64,000 nt of DNA from contig NMRB01001321.1 of assembly GCA_002633025.1 (NCBI GenBank), positions 129,212 through 193,211 on the forward strand, given 5' to 3'. Below the pieces are notes generated by a model. It saw nothing but the letters and a program-made list of their open reading frames with translations. It made no database searches and was not told the DNA's origin. Position numbers and translations under genes: made by a program. Positions 11,712 to 22,560 of the stretch are shown one piece after another; position 1 is the stretch's first letter, and each line of letters begins with the position of its first letter. The stretch comes from Notospermus geniculatus (lineage: Eukaryota > Nemertea > Pilidiophora > Heteronemertea > Lineidae).

Positions 11712-11909
11712 TTAAAGCTGAACTGCATGAACGAAAAGCCCCCATGCGGCGACCAAGAGAAATGCTAACGCCCTGCAAACACCTCAAACGAAGGCTCAGA
11801 ACATGATAGACCCAACGAAGCCAGGAGGGCGCCACCTTATTTGCCTCCGGGCAGCAGAGCTGTCAACATTTCCGGATACATCCTACACTACTGAAAGAAA
11901 AAAATTATA

Positions 11910-11990
11910 GTCATTTAGACGGAACTCGAACCGTCGACCTTCTGATTTATAACCCACCACTCTATCCATCCGGCCAACGAGCCAACTGAC
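11910..11990 (-). other. tRNA-like module X (pol III A and B boxes)
   Basis: Read on the minus strand: A-box-like TGGCCGGATGGATAGAGT, then a B box GGTTCGAGTTCC about 40 bp later. The cloverleaf is degenerate, so I treat it as a pol III promoter module and not as a working tRNA. Confidence 0.6.
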
Positions 11991-12080
11991 AAAGACATGA
12001 TTTGCGTTTGTCATAGACGTAGGCCTTCGACTTGCGTAATAATACTATGAATAAGAGAAAACACAGGAAGCCTACCAACA

Positions 12081-12155
12081 AGATCGGTGGCCGAATGGGG
12101 AAGACGGTGGAGCAAAGATAACAGGGCGCGGGTTCGATTCCCAGCTGGATCGAAC
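12081..12155 (+). other. tRNA-like module Y (pol III A and B boxes)
   Basis: A-box-like TGGCCGAATGGGGAAGACGG and B box GGTTCGATTCC, followed by a T-run that could terminate pol III. It points away from module X. The anticodon arm is not convincing. Confidence 0.6.
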
Positions 12156-12402
12156 TTTTTTCTTTCAAAAAAAGTATTCAGCAGGAGCTCACCAGAGGTT
12201 GTTGACACCTTGACAGCTCGAAGACAAATAAGGTGGCGCCCTCCTGGCATCGTTGGGTCTATCATGTTCTGAGCCTTCGTTTGGAGGTGTTTGCAGGGGG
12301 TTAGCATTTCTCTTGCTCGTCGCATGGGGCTTTTCGTTCATGCAGTTCAGCTTTAACTTGATGTAACGTAATCGGGGCGATTGCAAGTATGCCCCTGCTC
12401 TG

Positions 12403-13547
12403 GTGCATACGCTGCATTTCGAGTCACAACCAAGATCGATAGGGAACCTCCCTCGATCCACCCCAGTACACAACACAAATATGAGAGAAATCGGACAACC
12501 CGTTCTTGAGTTACAGTCTGGAATGCTAAAACAAAGATGTCTTCCTGGCAGCCATATTGAATATCGGGTCGCAACTAAAATCGATAGGGAACCTCCCCCG
12601 ATCCAGCCCATTACACCATACAAATATGAAATAAATCGGGCAACCCGTTCTTGAGCTACGGTCCGGAATGCTAAAACGAAGATGTCTTTCTGGTGGCCAT
12701 ATTGGATATTGGGTCGCAACCAAAATCGATAGGGAACCTCACCCGAACCACCCCATAACACCATACGCCTACAAATATGAGAAAAATTGGGCAACCCGTT
12801 CTTGAGTTATGGTCCGGAATGTAAAACCAAGATGTCTTCCTGGGGGCGATATTTAATATCGGGTCGCAACCAAAATAGATAGGGAACCTACCCCCGATCC
12901 ACCCCATCACACCATGCAAATATGGGATAAATCGGGCAACACGTTCTTGAGTTATGATCCGGAATGCAAAATCCAAGATATCTGCCTGGCGGCCATATTG
13001 AATATTGGATCGCAACCAAAATCGATTACGGAACCACCCCTGATCCACCCCATAACACCATAAAAATATGAGATAAATCGGACATTCCATTCTTGAGTTA
13101 TGGTCCGGAATGCTAAAACCAAGATGTCTTCATGGTGGCCATATTGGATATCCGGTCAGAACCAAAATCAATAGGGAACCTCCCCCGATCCACCCCATTA
13201 CACCTTGCAAATATGAGAAAAATCGGGCATTCCGTTCTTGAGTTATGGTCCGGAATGCTAAAACCAAGGCGTCTTCCTGGCGGCCATATTGAATATTGGG
13301 TCGCAACCAAAATCGATAGGGAACCTTCCCTGATCCACCCCATTACATCACGCAAATATGAGATAAATCGAGCAACCCGTTCTTGAGTTACGGTCCGGAA
13401 TGCAAAATCCAAGATATCTTCCTGGCGGCCATATTGAATATTGGATCGCAACAAAAATCGATAGGGCACCTCCTCTGATCCACCCGGTTACACCAAAGAA
13501 ATATGAGATCAATCCGACAACCCATTCTTGAGTTATAGTCTGGAATA
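12403..13547 (+). repeat. ~145 bp satellite array, about eight units
   Basis: The word GATAGGGAACCTCCC (with variants) recurs near 12438, 12583, 12728, 12878, 13024, 13170, 13315 and 13460, giving a spacing of 145-150 bp. Each unit also contains CGTTCTTGAGTTAYGGTCCG and GGCGGCCATATTGAATAT. Units differ from each other by roughly 10-20%. The long minus-strand open frames across it change frame with each unit and are not taken as genes. It abuts a TTAA element on the left and a Mutator-like MITE on the right. Confidence 0.9.
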
Positions 13548-13594
13548 CAGTGCGGCGGCGGCGGATGACGATCGACGGAAACCCACTGAGAACA

Positions 13595-14338
13595 GGCTTA
13601 CTGGAATTTGCGCAAAATCAAAATGCGCAATGGAAAATGCGCAAAGGGGAGATATCATTATTCAAAAACACACCATTAAAAGATTAGACTTCCGTTCGAA
13701 TCTCGCCAATCACGTTTCATGTCCCATGGACCCCAGACGTGATCATCATTCTTGAACGCTCACGGTTACGCGTGATCAGTCCGTTTCTTTTGGTAATGCC
13801 GCTGTAGAGGATGAAATTTTTCATCCAATTTTCTGAATATGCTCAATAAAGGCCTACATACACTGAAGCCCCGATAGGCCTGGAATTTCGGGGAAAAAAT
13901 GGATTTGATCGTGTATGTACAGTGGGCATTAGTTATGGTTCAAACTGGAATATTATGCAAATACATGTATCAGTGAGTGAACTCGTGCGCTCTCGGGGAA
14001 CCTCCAAACCCCCTTGTTGGGAACACAGTCCTTCCTATCTGCTTTTGTTTTTGTATGGGATTTTTCATATTGTTTATTCATTCACACACACAAAATTGAC
14101 GTAGGCCTAACCATTATACTCGCTCAGCGAAGCGGCTCACTGGGCTGTCGCGAATTAATATCGATCCACACATCCGAGTGCGTCTCAACATAATGCATGC
14201 GCCTTTCTGGGAACCCAAAACTCGAGGCCAGGCTACCCACGCAATGCTATCGGACGCGCAAGAAAGCCTGGATCGAGGACAATTCTGTTGCGCATTTTCC
14301 CATTGCGCATTTTCATTTTGCGCAAATTCCAGTAAGCC
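13595..14338. mobile_element. Mutator-like MITE with 9 bp target duplication
   Basis: TIRs of about 50 bp begin GGCTTACTGGAATTTGCGCA. The flanking direct repeat CTGAGAACA occurs at 13586-13594 and 14339-14347. A perfect 9 bp duplication is characteristic of MuDR/Mutator elements. No transposase remains in the 744 bp. Confidence 0.85.
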
Positions 14339-14347
14339 CTGAGAACA

Positions 14348-15295
14348 TAATGCCCCCGTCAAATTCGTTGAGCGAGGGCATAATTACTAACTTACATTTT
14401 TTCACTTGATTTTACGCCATTTGCATCCTATTAGGTCTGAGAGGCCAGGCTTGGGAAACATGGTGTATCAAAGTTCACAGAGGGATTTCTCAAAATTCAT
14501 CCTCTGCCAGGTCTAATAGGATAATTAGTCGCTCAAAATGGTGCAAAAATGATTTTTGGCGATATCTTTGCGGAAAACAATTTATTTAAAAAATCCCTCT
14601 GTACAGCCATCCGTGCTGACGAAAGGTATCCGATACAAAAAGAATTTTCGAAATTCATCAGAAGTGTAGAAATGAGAGCAGTTTTAGTGAAGACACCCTC
14701 TGACAATAGTAGTATTCATATGTAAATAACCCACGTAGGGCAGTTCCTAGCCCTTTCTGATTATGAGCTATAGTAAGCTTAGTATAATCCGGGAAACCGC
14801 AGACTTGACGACATGCGGGTTGTTATATTCATCGAACCGAACTAACCACAATGTCGCCGAGTCGCACACATTTGGGCGCGAATTAAAGCTTATGTGTCGG
14901 GAGACTTTAAATATTATATCGTTTATTGAATATTGCAACGTTTGGCTTGCCGTTGACCACTAGCCCATTGGCTGATATTCATAAAAGGTAGCAAATTCTT
15001 TTACTTCAAATTTTGGAGCAGGTTTGCATTGGCCCTCTCTGTGTGAATCTTAAGTAAAAGCATTTGCTAATTTTTATGAATACATGTACACTCATGGCCC
15101 AAAAAATGGACAGCAATTTTTCGTGAATATCTCCAAACCGATGACTTCCCATTTCGCCAAATCCCATTTCGACAAATTCCCATTTCGCCAAATTCCCGAT
15201 ATTCCAATGGTATTCATTCCTAAGAGGACTGATGTTATTTTGTACAGGCACGCGGATCAAAGGGGAGGGCGCACCCGCCGCAGCCCCCCCCCCCC
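14348..15295. other. No gene recognised
   Basis: Contains three units of a CCCATTTCGNCAAATT motif at 15147-15198, related to the minisatellite at 47510-47680. It ends in a C-run before the gap. Confidence 0.45.
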
Positions 15296-15312
15296 NNNNN
15301 NNNNNNNNNNNN
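15296..15312. other. Assembly gap (17 N)
   Basis: A run of 17 N after a poly-C tract; true length unknown. Confidence 0.95.
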
Positions 15313-15954
15313 TTCGACCAACAAATCTGTAAAATCGACCGTGAAATTCTGAAATTTGGAGCAAATCATTGAAATTCACCGCAGATTTCAATGTTTCTAG
15401 CACAGTGCGCCCCCTCTTTCCCGAAATCTTGGATCCGTCCCTGTTCTTGGTAAATTCTTTGAAAGTGTGTTTGTAGGGACTGATGGACTGATATTTCAAA
15501 TAATGATGGATAATCTGAAACATTTTGAAAATTGTGTGATAAAGTGTACACATCCTTAAAACCAACTCCACGTCTAAGAGTGTTTTCAATATAAGGCAAC
15601 CATTTCGGAGGGAAACTGATGCATAGACTTGGCAAAATATTCTGAATGACGTCACCACACAATTAGTGAGTCACACGCCATGCTACATCATGTGAGGTCT
15701 CTGTATGACTTTCCTCCAAAATGGCTAACAGACTGATATTGTTATTTCATGGAGTACATGTATATGTGAATGATTTGAACTGTGTTTTTGCCTGAATAAT
15801 GATTTACTGGTTGCTTGGCTTGACAGCATATGGTAGGAATCATCATCAATCCTACAATAAGCCATCTCAAATACAAAAACGCAAAATTGCCATATAAAAG
15901 TATTATGTCATATACCGGTATCAACATTAGATGAAAAGTTGACGAAGAGCCATC
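15313..15954. other. No gene recognised
   Basis: Near the gap is the minus-strand word CAGGGACGGATCCAAGATTT next to GGGGGCGC, which looks like the edge of a further MITE. The 133-codon minus frame here has no recognisable domain. Confidence 0.4.
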
Positions 15955-15963
15955 ACTTTGTTA

Positions 15964-16271
15964 AAGTTAAAGTTAAAGTTTGAGTTTATAGTCTGATATC
16001 AACTACGGTAGAGGTTCTCATCCGACTTTACACTTTAACCCCAGTCTATCCTGAAACCTTTCAGTAGAACTCAGATGAGCTGCTCATTCAGCGCTACAAT
16101 CTGAGCATTTCCGACCGGTACCCATTTATACACCTGGGTGGAGAGAGGCCAGTAAGGCAAAGAGACCTGCCCAAAGTCTCACGCCAGCAGCGGGATTCGA
16201 ACCCGGGATCCTCTGACCGCTAGTCGGAGGCCCGAACCACTACACCACCGTGGTTCCTACTTTTAACTTTA
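15964..16271 (-). mobile_element. tRNA-derived SINE
   Basis: A 9 bp target duplication ACTTTGTTA flanks it (15955-15963 and 16272-16280). On the minus strand the head reads CCACGGTGGTGTAGTGGTTC (A box) and GGGTTCGAATCCCGC (B box), a near-canonical tRNA-like start. The 3' tail is a short CTTTAA repeat. The body contains the word ACCTGGGTGTATAAATGGG. Transcription would use the internal pol III promoter; mobilisation would need a LINE in trans. Confidence 0.85.
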
Positions 16272-16289
16272 ACTTTGTTAGGAAGTCGA

Positions 16290-16990
16290 AATAAAAAAAC
16301 ACTATTTTTTTGTTTTGGCCCCCTAGCGGCAATGTCAAGGTTCAGATTTTGCCGAAATTTTGTGGGCGAGTTACTATGGTGTAGAGGTAGATATGTGCAA
16401 AGTTTCAAAGGAATAGTTGGAACCATAACAAAAAGAGCCAACTTCGTAACTTCAGACGAACTTTGACTACTGTGATCGTAAAAAGTACGTCAAATTAAAC
16501 ACTGGGGCATTATGTTATGTATCATCATTAGATATACCCATGATAAAAATTTGCCTGAGATCCGTCCCCTCATTAGCGAGAAATAGCACTTTTGCTGATT
16601 TTGGTTTTGGGCCCTAGTGGCAATGTCAAGAATCAGATTTCACCGAAATGTTGTCTATAAGTTGCTATAACCTAGAGGTGCATGTGTACAAACTTTCAAC
16701 AGGTTAACTCGAACCATTATTAAAATATAGCCCTTTGAAATTTTTCACAAACGCCCCCTGTAGGCCAAAATAGGAATCCGACCGTGCTCAAAATCGAACT
16801 CGACCTATATCTTAGGCTTATATACGCACCCACCAAAGACCAAAAAGATTGGTCAAAAAATCAGGACGCTAGCGCTAACAAACCAAAAGTTTACGTACGT
16901 ACGTACGTATTGACGCACGACAGACCACCACTCAATGACCCACAGCATTAGCCCTGCTGGGCCTTGCGGCCAAGCGGCCTAAAAATGATT
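16290..16990. repeat. Interspersed repeat with two ~280-295 bp units and ACGT run
   Basis: CCCTAGYGGCAATGTCAAG followed by CAGATTT recurs at about 16320 and 16612. The block ends with (ACGT)5 at 16892-16912 and the AGCATTAGCCCTGCTGGGCC / GCGGCCAAGCGGCC words also seen at 8640-9010. Confidence 0.6.
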
Positions 16991-17840
16991 TCCTGTCAGT
17001 GCATTACAGAATGAAATACAATAACGATTGCTTATAATTTCAATTTTCTTTTGTTCTTCTGATTTGCCTTGGGTTACACTCCTCTTGCAGTGTTTGCTCC
17101 CTTCATATATCTGCACTGACATAAGCGGCGATAAACAATGTAGTCAAGGGAACAAACACTGCTAGAGTTGTGTAATCTGTGTGGCACATTACACGCGTCC
17201 TTTTTGAAGGTGGAGATATCAAGCCCATCCCTTCCAAATCCTGAGTGAAACAGTTTGATAACCAAGGGCCTTATCCAAACCCTAACCCTCTATTTTGAAG
17301 TTCTTTGCATTGGATTAGTCCATTAGATTAGGGGTTATAGCCTGAATAAAACCTATATTATCCATGAATTGTTCGGCGTAGGGTGAGGAGATTGAGAGCA
17401 CCACATGTGTGGGTTAAGCAATGGATCCAGAGGAGAGGGATTTTTGGTTAATATTTTTCACTTCTGAAGGAATAGAGGACCGAAGACCAGTCATCCTATA
17501 AAAACTTTCTAAGGATGGATGTCGCGACCTTTGAGAAATTCTTAATAAAGGTTGTGACCCGAAATATCATGTGACCCAAAATTGTAATCTGATTGGTTAG
17601 AGCTTGAACATTTGTCCAAATTAATGTGCATGCTCGAACATCATCCAACATGTTCGCAGATGTTGAGGTTCCCATTTACACGATCATACATTTCCCCCTG
17701 AACATCATCATACAAATGCAAAATTTGAACAATAGTATGATCGTCTAAATGGGGCTTTAGGTAATTGTTTTGTACGTTATATCTTATGATGAACTCATGA
17801 CTAAGTTTGTATTCATGTCAATGACATGTTCCATTACTCT
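16991..17840. other. No gene recognised; downstream of the TRIM gene
   Basis: Probable 3' flank of the minus-strand TRIM gene. No clear polyadenylation signal was seen on the minus strand within the first 300 bp. Confidence 0.4.
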
Positions 17841-19856
17841 TTAAATGAAGAGGTCAAGTACGCGGACTTTGTTATCATAACCGATCACGAGTCGGTTTCC
17901 TTTCACAGAGCATTTTAGATAATCGATGGCCCTCATCTGTTCATCATTGATTACTATTTGCTTCATCGACACTGTCTTGTCAGCATCAATGTCAGATTGA
18001 TATAGCCTGAGCTCTTGGGGTTCATCACCTTTCATCCACCCAAAGATGAATACCTCCCCAAATGTACCTGAGCAGATATCACTGCATACGAACCCCTCCA
18101 TCCCATGAGGTACTGACTTGACCTTTGTCAGGCTGTTCTCACCCACCTGGTAGCATGAGATTGTGTCGGCTACATCTGTACATATGACAACCATACCTGT
18201 GATTCTACAGAATGCTAATCGATATCCTTGACCGGTCTCGATATCCTGGAGTAACTTACCTTCACAGTCGATCAAGAGAACATGATCATGTGGAGATTTC
18301 CAGTATGAGACCAAGAAGTTTCCATGACTGACACCCTCAACCGACCACAACTGTTTTATCACCACATCTGAGAGCTTCACATCGATTTCCCGCTTCGTAT
18401 CTCTGACGACATCTATGACGGTAAGGATTGGTGATCGCCTTTTCAGGACAACTAGATGATCTTGTCCTAATGCAGCAATGTAAGGTATGACGGCTTTCTC
18501 TTGCATTATAACCTTAGCGGCTAAAGAGGGTAAGTCCCATAGTAACACCCTGCGATCTCCACCTACCCTGACAGATGCAGCTATGCGATCTCTTGACATG
18601 AATGCGACACTGAACACTGTACTCCCATCAGGAACATTCAGGTTGCACAATAGTGAAGCAGATGAGAATCGTCCCATAGAAGCGACATATTCTTCACACA
18701 AGTCATCATTTGTTTTCATCCTCTCCCTAAACGGCGTTACCCAGTCTTTTTTGGATGCATCTGAAAGCTCCATCATCCTGGTGTAAGTACGCGCCATATT
18801 TTCACTGAGGTCGGCTTTAAGTAATTTCTCAGATAACAATACATCGTGTTTAGTGGCTGTAGCATTAATTTCGCACCGCATTACTCGGATGTCTTTGACG
18901 GTCTCCTGGAATATTTCCTCGTCTGTTTGCCATTCCTGGTCGAGACTGTCAAGGAATGGCTGTTGTATTTCTTGGTACTTCCTCTTCCGGCCCTCTTGTT
19001 CAACCTGTGTATCTTCCAAGTCACGCAATTCTGCAAGGATTTGGTCCAACTTCGAACGGAGTTGTTTGGCCCCCTCTCGGCATTCGACAATGGTATTTTC
19101 ACACTTTTCTTTAACTGTACTGAACTTGGCGGCAGCGCTTTTCTTCCTTTCATTCCATGTCTTTTTTGTCTCCTCCCGCAGGTCCTTCATCTCAGTTTCC
19201 TGGTCATTCAGCAGACGGGATGCTGCTTTTGTCTTTTGAAACGCTTCTGCTAATTTGGCTTTTCTCTGTTTGAGTTGTTCCATGTAGTCGCTTACAAGAT
19301 GATGTTGTTTTTCAGCATGTTTACCAAAGCAGACAATACATATTGGACGATCACAGCTACAGAACTCTCGGAGTGGTTTACCGTGAAGTCCACACAACGA
19401 AATGACATCGTGATTTCTGGTCCTTGGATGGTCAGTGTGTTTTTGGCCACAGTCAACACATAAACTGATCCCGACACAGTGTAGACAAGAGAGGGAGGCC
19501 ATAACATTCTTATTTGCGTCAGCGCAGTCGGAACATTGGCCCCAGTTTGTCTGATTGAACTCTTTCCTCACATTCATATATTTCTCAATGATGTTTGCAA
19601 GTTTAACGTCTGGTTTGAATCCGTCCACTCCATTCGGCGGGACGCGGAATTTGTCTTTACAACCGGGACACGGGAATTCGCCATCTTTTTCTGCCCTCTG
19701 TATATAACCATCTCTTGCTGCCATTTGTATATAAGTCCGCAGGCAGTTTTTACAAAACGAGTGGTTGCAGCTTCCAACTACTTTAGGTTCCTCATAGATC
19801 CCGATACATATGGGACATTCAAGTTCTTTGAGGAGATCACTGTCAGCAGAGGACAT
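17841..19856 (-). CDS. TRIM-family RING/B-box/coiled-coil protein with C-terminal beta-propeller-like domain
   Basis: 671 codons, complete. Residues about 14-68 form a C3HC4 RING finger (CPICIGIYEEPKVVGSCNHS, then CKNC, then CPGC), the E2-binding module of E3 ubiquitin ligases. Two B-box zinc fingers follow: about 108-155 (CSDC...CLHC...CVDC...H) and about 155-195 (CGLHGKPLREFCSCDRPICI...H). A long coiled coil spans about 195-390. The C-terminal 260 residues are beta-rich with WD/NHL-like strands (for example RRVLLWDL), as in TRIM proteins that recognise targets through a propeller. Order and length fit the family. By family knowledge it acts in the cytoplasm as a ubiquitin ligase, often in innate immunity; its substrate is unknown. 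Just upstream of the ATG the minus strand reads CATACTTACAG|ACAAAATG, a plausible splice acceptor, so a 5' UTR intron is likely. The coding part is one exon. Confidence 0.92.
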   Translation of the reverse strand: MSSADSDLLKELECPICIGIYEEPKVVGSCNHSFCKNCLRTYIQMAARDGYIQRAEKDGEFPCPGCKDKFRVPPNGVDGFKPDVKLANIIEKYMNVRKEFNQTNWGQCSDCADANKNVMASLSCLHCVGISLCVDCGQKHTDHPRTRNHDVISLCGLHGKPLREFCSCDRPICIVCFGKHAEKQHHLVSDYMEQLKQRKAKLAEAFQKTKAASRLLNDQETEMKDLREETKKTWNERKKSAAAKFSTVKEKCENTIVECREGAKQLRSKLDQILAELRDLEDTQVEQEGRKRKYQEIQQPFLDSLDQEWQTDEEIFQETVKDIRVMRCEINATATKHDVLLSEKLLKADLSENMARTYTRMMELSDASKKDWVTPFRERMKTNDDLCEEYVASMGRFSSASLLCNLNVPDGSTVFSVAFMSRDRIAASVRVGGDRRVLLWDLPSLAAKVIMQEKAVIPYIAALGQDHLVVLKRRSPILTVIDVVRDTKREIDVKLSDVVIKQLWSVEGVSHGNFLVSYWKSPHDHVLLIDCEGKLLQDIETGQGYRLAFCRITGMVVICTDVADTISCYQVGENSLTKVKSVPHGMEGFVCSDICSGTFGEVFIFGWMKGDEPQELRLYQSDIDADKTVSMKQIVINDEQMRAIDYLKCSVKGNRLVIGYDNKVRVLDLFI

Positions 19857-19860
19857 TTTG

Positions 19861-19885
19861 TCTGTAAGTATGACAAAAAATAATC
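19861..19885 (-). promoter_or_regulatory. Probable 3' splice site before the TRIM start codon
   Basis: On the minus strand a T-rich tract leads to CATACTTACAG, then ACAAAATG. GPCR-2 has the same acceptor followed by ACAAAATG (37038-37060), which suggests coding exons preceded by a 5' UTR intron in both genes. Confidence 0.5.
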
Positions 19886-19946
19886 AGTGTTAACGTTTGC
19901 AAATTGATCGGCGGCTGACGTACATGTAAATATTGGCGTTCATTTT

Positions 19947-20324
19947 GGGCCATATTCATAAAGGGTGTTTAGCCTAATCAGCATACAGATTCTGCATTAC
20001 ACAGGTTAAAGGCCTAGAAAACTATTGTCTGATGTCTGTATGGTGCTTCACCAGAGGCGTTTACCCGCAGGATAATCACACGCGTCCAACTATCCTGCGT
20101 GTAAGTCCAAGAGTACAAAGGAAATGTTGAACGATCAGGCAGGCTAGAAATTGTCCAACACCTTCTTTTGTGATCACACACTGCGACGCAGGAAAGTTAG
20201 ACACGTGTGATCATCTTGTGGGTAAATGCCAGAGATCAAGCAGCATACAGAAAGGAGAACAATAGTTTTCTAGGCCTTTAATTTGTACGCTGATTAGGCT
20301 AAACACCCTTTATGAATATGGCCC
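19947..20324. mobile_element. MITE with GGGCCATATTCATAAAGGG termini and 8 bp target duplication
   Basis: TIRs of about 70 bp (GGGCCATATTCATAAAGGGTG at the left, its inverse at the right). The flanks TTCATTTT (19939-19946) and TTCATCTT (20325-20332) form an 8 bp duplication with one mismatch, as hAT or P elements make. It lies in the upstream region of the TRIM gene. Confidence 0.8.
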
Positions 20325-20332
20325 TTCATCTT

Positions 20333-20824
20333 TGCGTGATGTCGGTTATAAAGACAGGTGGTAGTCTCTCTCTAGTGCCAAAATGCTACAGGTGGCATTG
20401 TTTAAAAAAACAAACAAACACGGGATTTCAGCACAGTTTCTAAACACGCCAAAATATACATACGGCTTGTCCACCAAAAAAGAGGAGTTTTAAAGATGAA
20501 CTGCGTAAACAAAACCAGCGCACCGGTTGTTTTAAAAACCATAATGTAAACCAGGATGCAACAGTTTTCATTTTAAAGTTTGTGGGTAAACATGACAGAC
20601 ACCGAAGTGTGTGGTGGCGCTACCGTCCAACGAATGTCACATGAAATGTTTGTTGGGTCACGTGGTTTGCCATAGTGAGCCATTATTTTCATACCTGTTT
20701 TGTAGGTGTCCTGGAATTGCATGGTTATTTTTCGACCATCTGTAACCATATTCACCCTGTGGATGCTTTTACTAATTATCTTGTGTCTGGGGTGATAACG
20801 GCCGTTTGAAGTTCATTCGAGAGT
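20333..20824. other. No gene recognised
   Basis: Intergenic sequence between two MITEs. Confidence 0.4.
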
Positions 20825-20828
20825 TTAA

Positions 20829-21215
20829 AGCGAATGGCTCGCGGGGTTTGTTGTGGCGCCATGACAGTTGGTCATCGATATCAAGCAGCATTTTGAGAAA
20901 AAGGCAAAAGAAGGATTTTAGTTTAATGGGAAATGCATTAGACAGCCAAACTTCGGAGGCGCATTCTGCAAAATCTGCCGCTTCAAAATCATTGGGAATA
21001 CATGTAGTACAAAATGTACATCTTGACCTACTGAATTTGAAAACGTCATTAACCCATTTTAACAAATTTTTACTGGAACCTCATCCCCAGTGTTTACATT
21101 CGCATATTTGCACAGGTGTTGCATATGGCTGGAGCACGGCTTTGCCTGGAGGCTAGATTCACTCTCTATGGAAAGTACCACCAAAAATGTAAACAAACCC
21201 CGCGAGCCATTCGCT
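20829..21215. mobile_element. TTAA-flanked MITE (AGCGAATGGCTCGCGG termini)
   Basis: TTAA target copies at 20825-20828 and 21216-21219. The TIRs begin AGCGAATGGCTCGCGGGGTT and are matched perfectly for 24 bp. It is related to the truncated element starting at 7842. Confidence 0.85.
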
Positions 21216-21232
21216 TTAAGAAATCGGTCCGG

Positions 21233-21313
21233 TAACGATAACACTAACGATAACGCTATTTCTGCCGTACATTTGCAATGTAAAAAATAACGTTAACGTT
21301 AGTGTTATCGTTA
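21233..21313. repeat. Inverted repeat, perfect 17 bp arms
   Basis: TAACGATAACACTAACG at 21233-21249 and its exact reverse complement at 21297-21313, with a 47 bp loop; probably a tiny MITE or a remnant of one. Confidence 0.7.
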
Positions 21314-21319
21314 GCGGGA

Positions 21320-22254
21320 CGATCTCTTAACCTCTGTATTGACTGTGAAAATACGACGCTTTATTTGATGTTTTTCTCGGAGATTGGGGTACTTACTGTT
21401 CATGCATAAGGTACGTTTTTATGTGCTGAGTGAGACCTTGCTACGGAGAGTTGTTGGACGCTGTCGCACGCTGGTGTTTACAAATGGGGATAGATTTAAG
21501 CGTGGCTTCGGCAATCAAATAAGTATATGTAAATCTTTACCTGGTTAGTTGCTGAGGCTAGGGGGAGGGATATTCAGAGAATTTCAGTAAAACCAAGGAA
21601 TACCACCACACTGTGAGTGTGTGGTGGTCTTAATGAAATAATCGGGACTGGACTAAAGTGGTCCACTAAGGTGAGGTGGTCCCAAACCGAGGTTCTACTG
21701 TATTGGTATAAAATCCCGGCCAGTTGTATTAGATCACAGGTGTGCCTGGACAACCGTTACAAAAAAACAAATTACAAGCCTGGTGGCGACAGCCTTCACG
21801 AAGTGATGTTATTGTAGTGTCAGATCATGCAGTGAGACTGTGTGAAATGGTTGTTTTTGGCAGGGGAAAGGAAATTAATAGGGCGTCAGCCAAATCATCA
21901 CTTCCGAAGACAGAAAACATGTGTAAAATGTTTAGCCGCTGAAAATAAGGTCGGGAGAAAAAACTATTCCTCCAACTGGGCTCAACTCCAAGGAAACGGA
22001 TCATCTCGACGCGGTACACACTGGGCTACCGGGGCTCGCCCAGACTGCAGGAAATCTTTGGTGATACAATATACTACCAGTAAAACCCAAATCCAGTGAT
22101 GGCCTAAATTCCCCATCAACACTCTAGCTGACCCCATTGCCAAGTATTTCAATAGTAGGCTACATGTAGGTCTACATACACGCCTCCCAGCCGTCACGAA
22201 GAATCGCACATGGACATGGTAGAGGAACGAAAGGGTCAGGACTAATCAAATATC
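21320..22254. other. No gene recognised
   Basis: Contains a short hairpin (ACCACCACAC...GTGTGTGGTGGT, 21602-21628). No coding signal. Confidence 0.4.
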
Positions 22255-22560
22255 AGTATAAGGGAACTGCACGGATCTGGATGGATGAGGAAGATTATGC
22301 GCAAAAAATCAACTAAAAATACCCCTATTTTTACCCTATAAACCACTACTCTACTAAAAGAATGCCTGCAATACGAAAAAAACAACAACACAAAAGCTCC
22401 TACCCTGAAAGGTTCACAGGGGTAAAATCCAACCTAAAATCCGTGAAAAATCTGTTGCACACACACTTCACAAATTCACCTCAAAACTCAGACCCCGTGA
22501 AATGCCAAAAGTACATACCAACACATAAAAGTAAAACCTACACAAAAACTTTTATCCAGT
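22255..22560 (+). mobile_element. Polinton/Maverick terminal fragment
   Basis: Begins AGTATAAGGGAACTGCACGG, then ATCTGGATGGATGAGGAAGA, then ACTAAAAATACCCCTATTT. The same order of words is found on the minus strand from 62073 leftwards, next to a Polinton-type integrase. Polinton termini begin with 5'-AG (established). No polymerase or integrase follows, so this is a solitary end. The right limit is uncertain. Confidence 0.6.

Larger units (their letters stand above)
11716..12352. mobile_element. TTAA element with two tRNA-like modules, copy 1
   Basis: TTAA target copies flank the element exactly (11712-11715 and 12353-12356). The TIRs start AGCTGAACTGCATGAACG and run for roughly 150 bp. TTAA duplication is known from piggyBac and Kolobok elements; the superfamily cannot be decided without a transposase. 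The centre carries tRNA-like module X on the minus strand and module Y on the plus strand. Its central part is inverted relative to the copies at 31319-31956 and 46815-47459. Confidence 0.85.

Noticed and set aside
12189-13469. Long minus-strand open frames (up to 201 codons) across the satellite
   Set aside because: The repeat length (about 145 bp, one more than a multiple of three) shifts the frame every unit; the apparent protein repeats come from the DNA repeat, with no start signal or known domain.
12403-13547. Tandem array considered as CRISPR
   Set aside because: Units are contiguous 145 bp repeats without unique spacers, in a eukaryotic context.
18846-19253. Plus-strand frames of 128 and 135 codons inside the TRIM gene
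   Set aside because: They are antisense shadows of the coiled-coil coding region.
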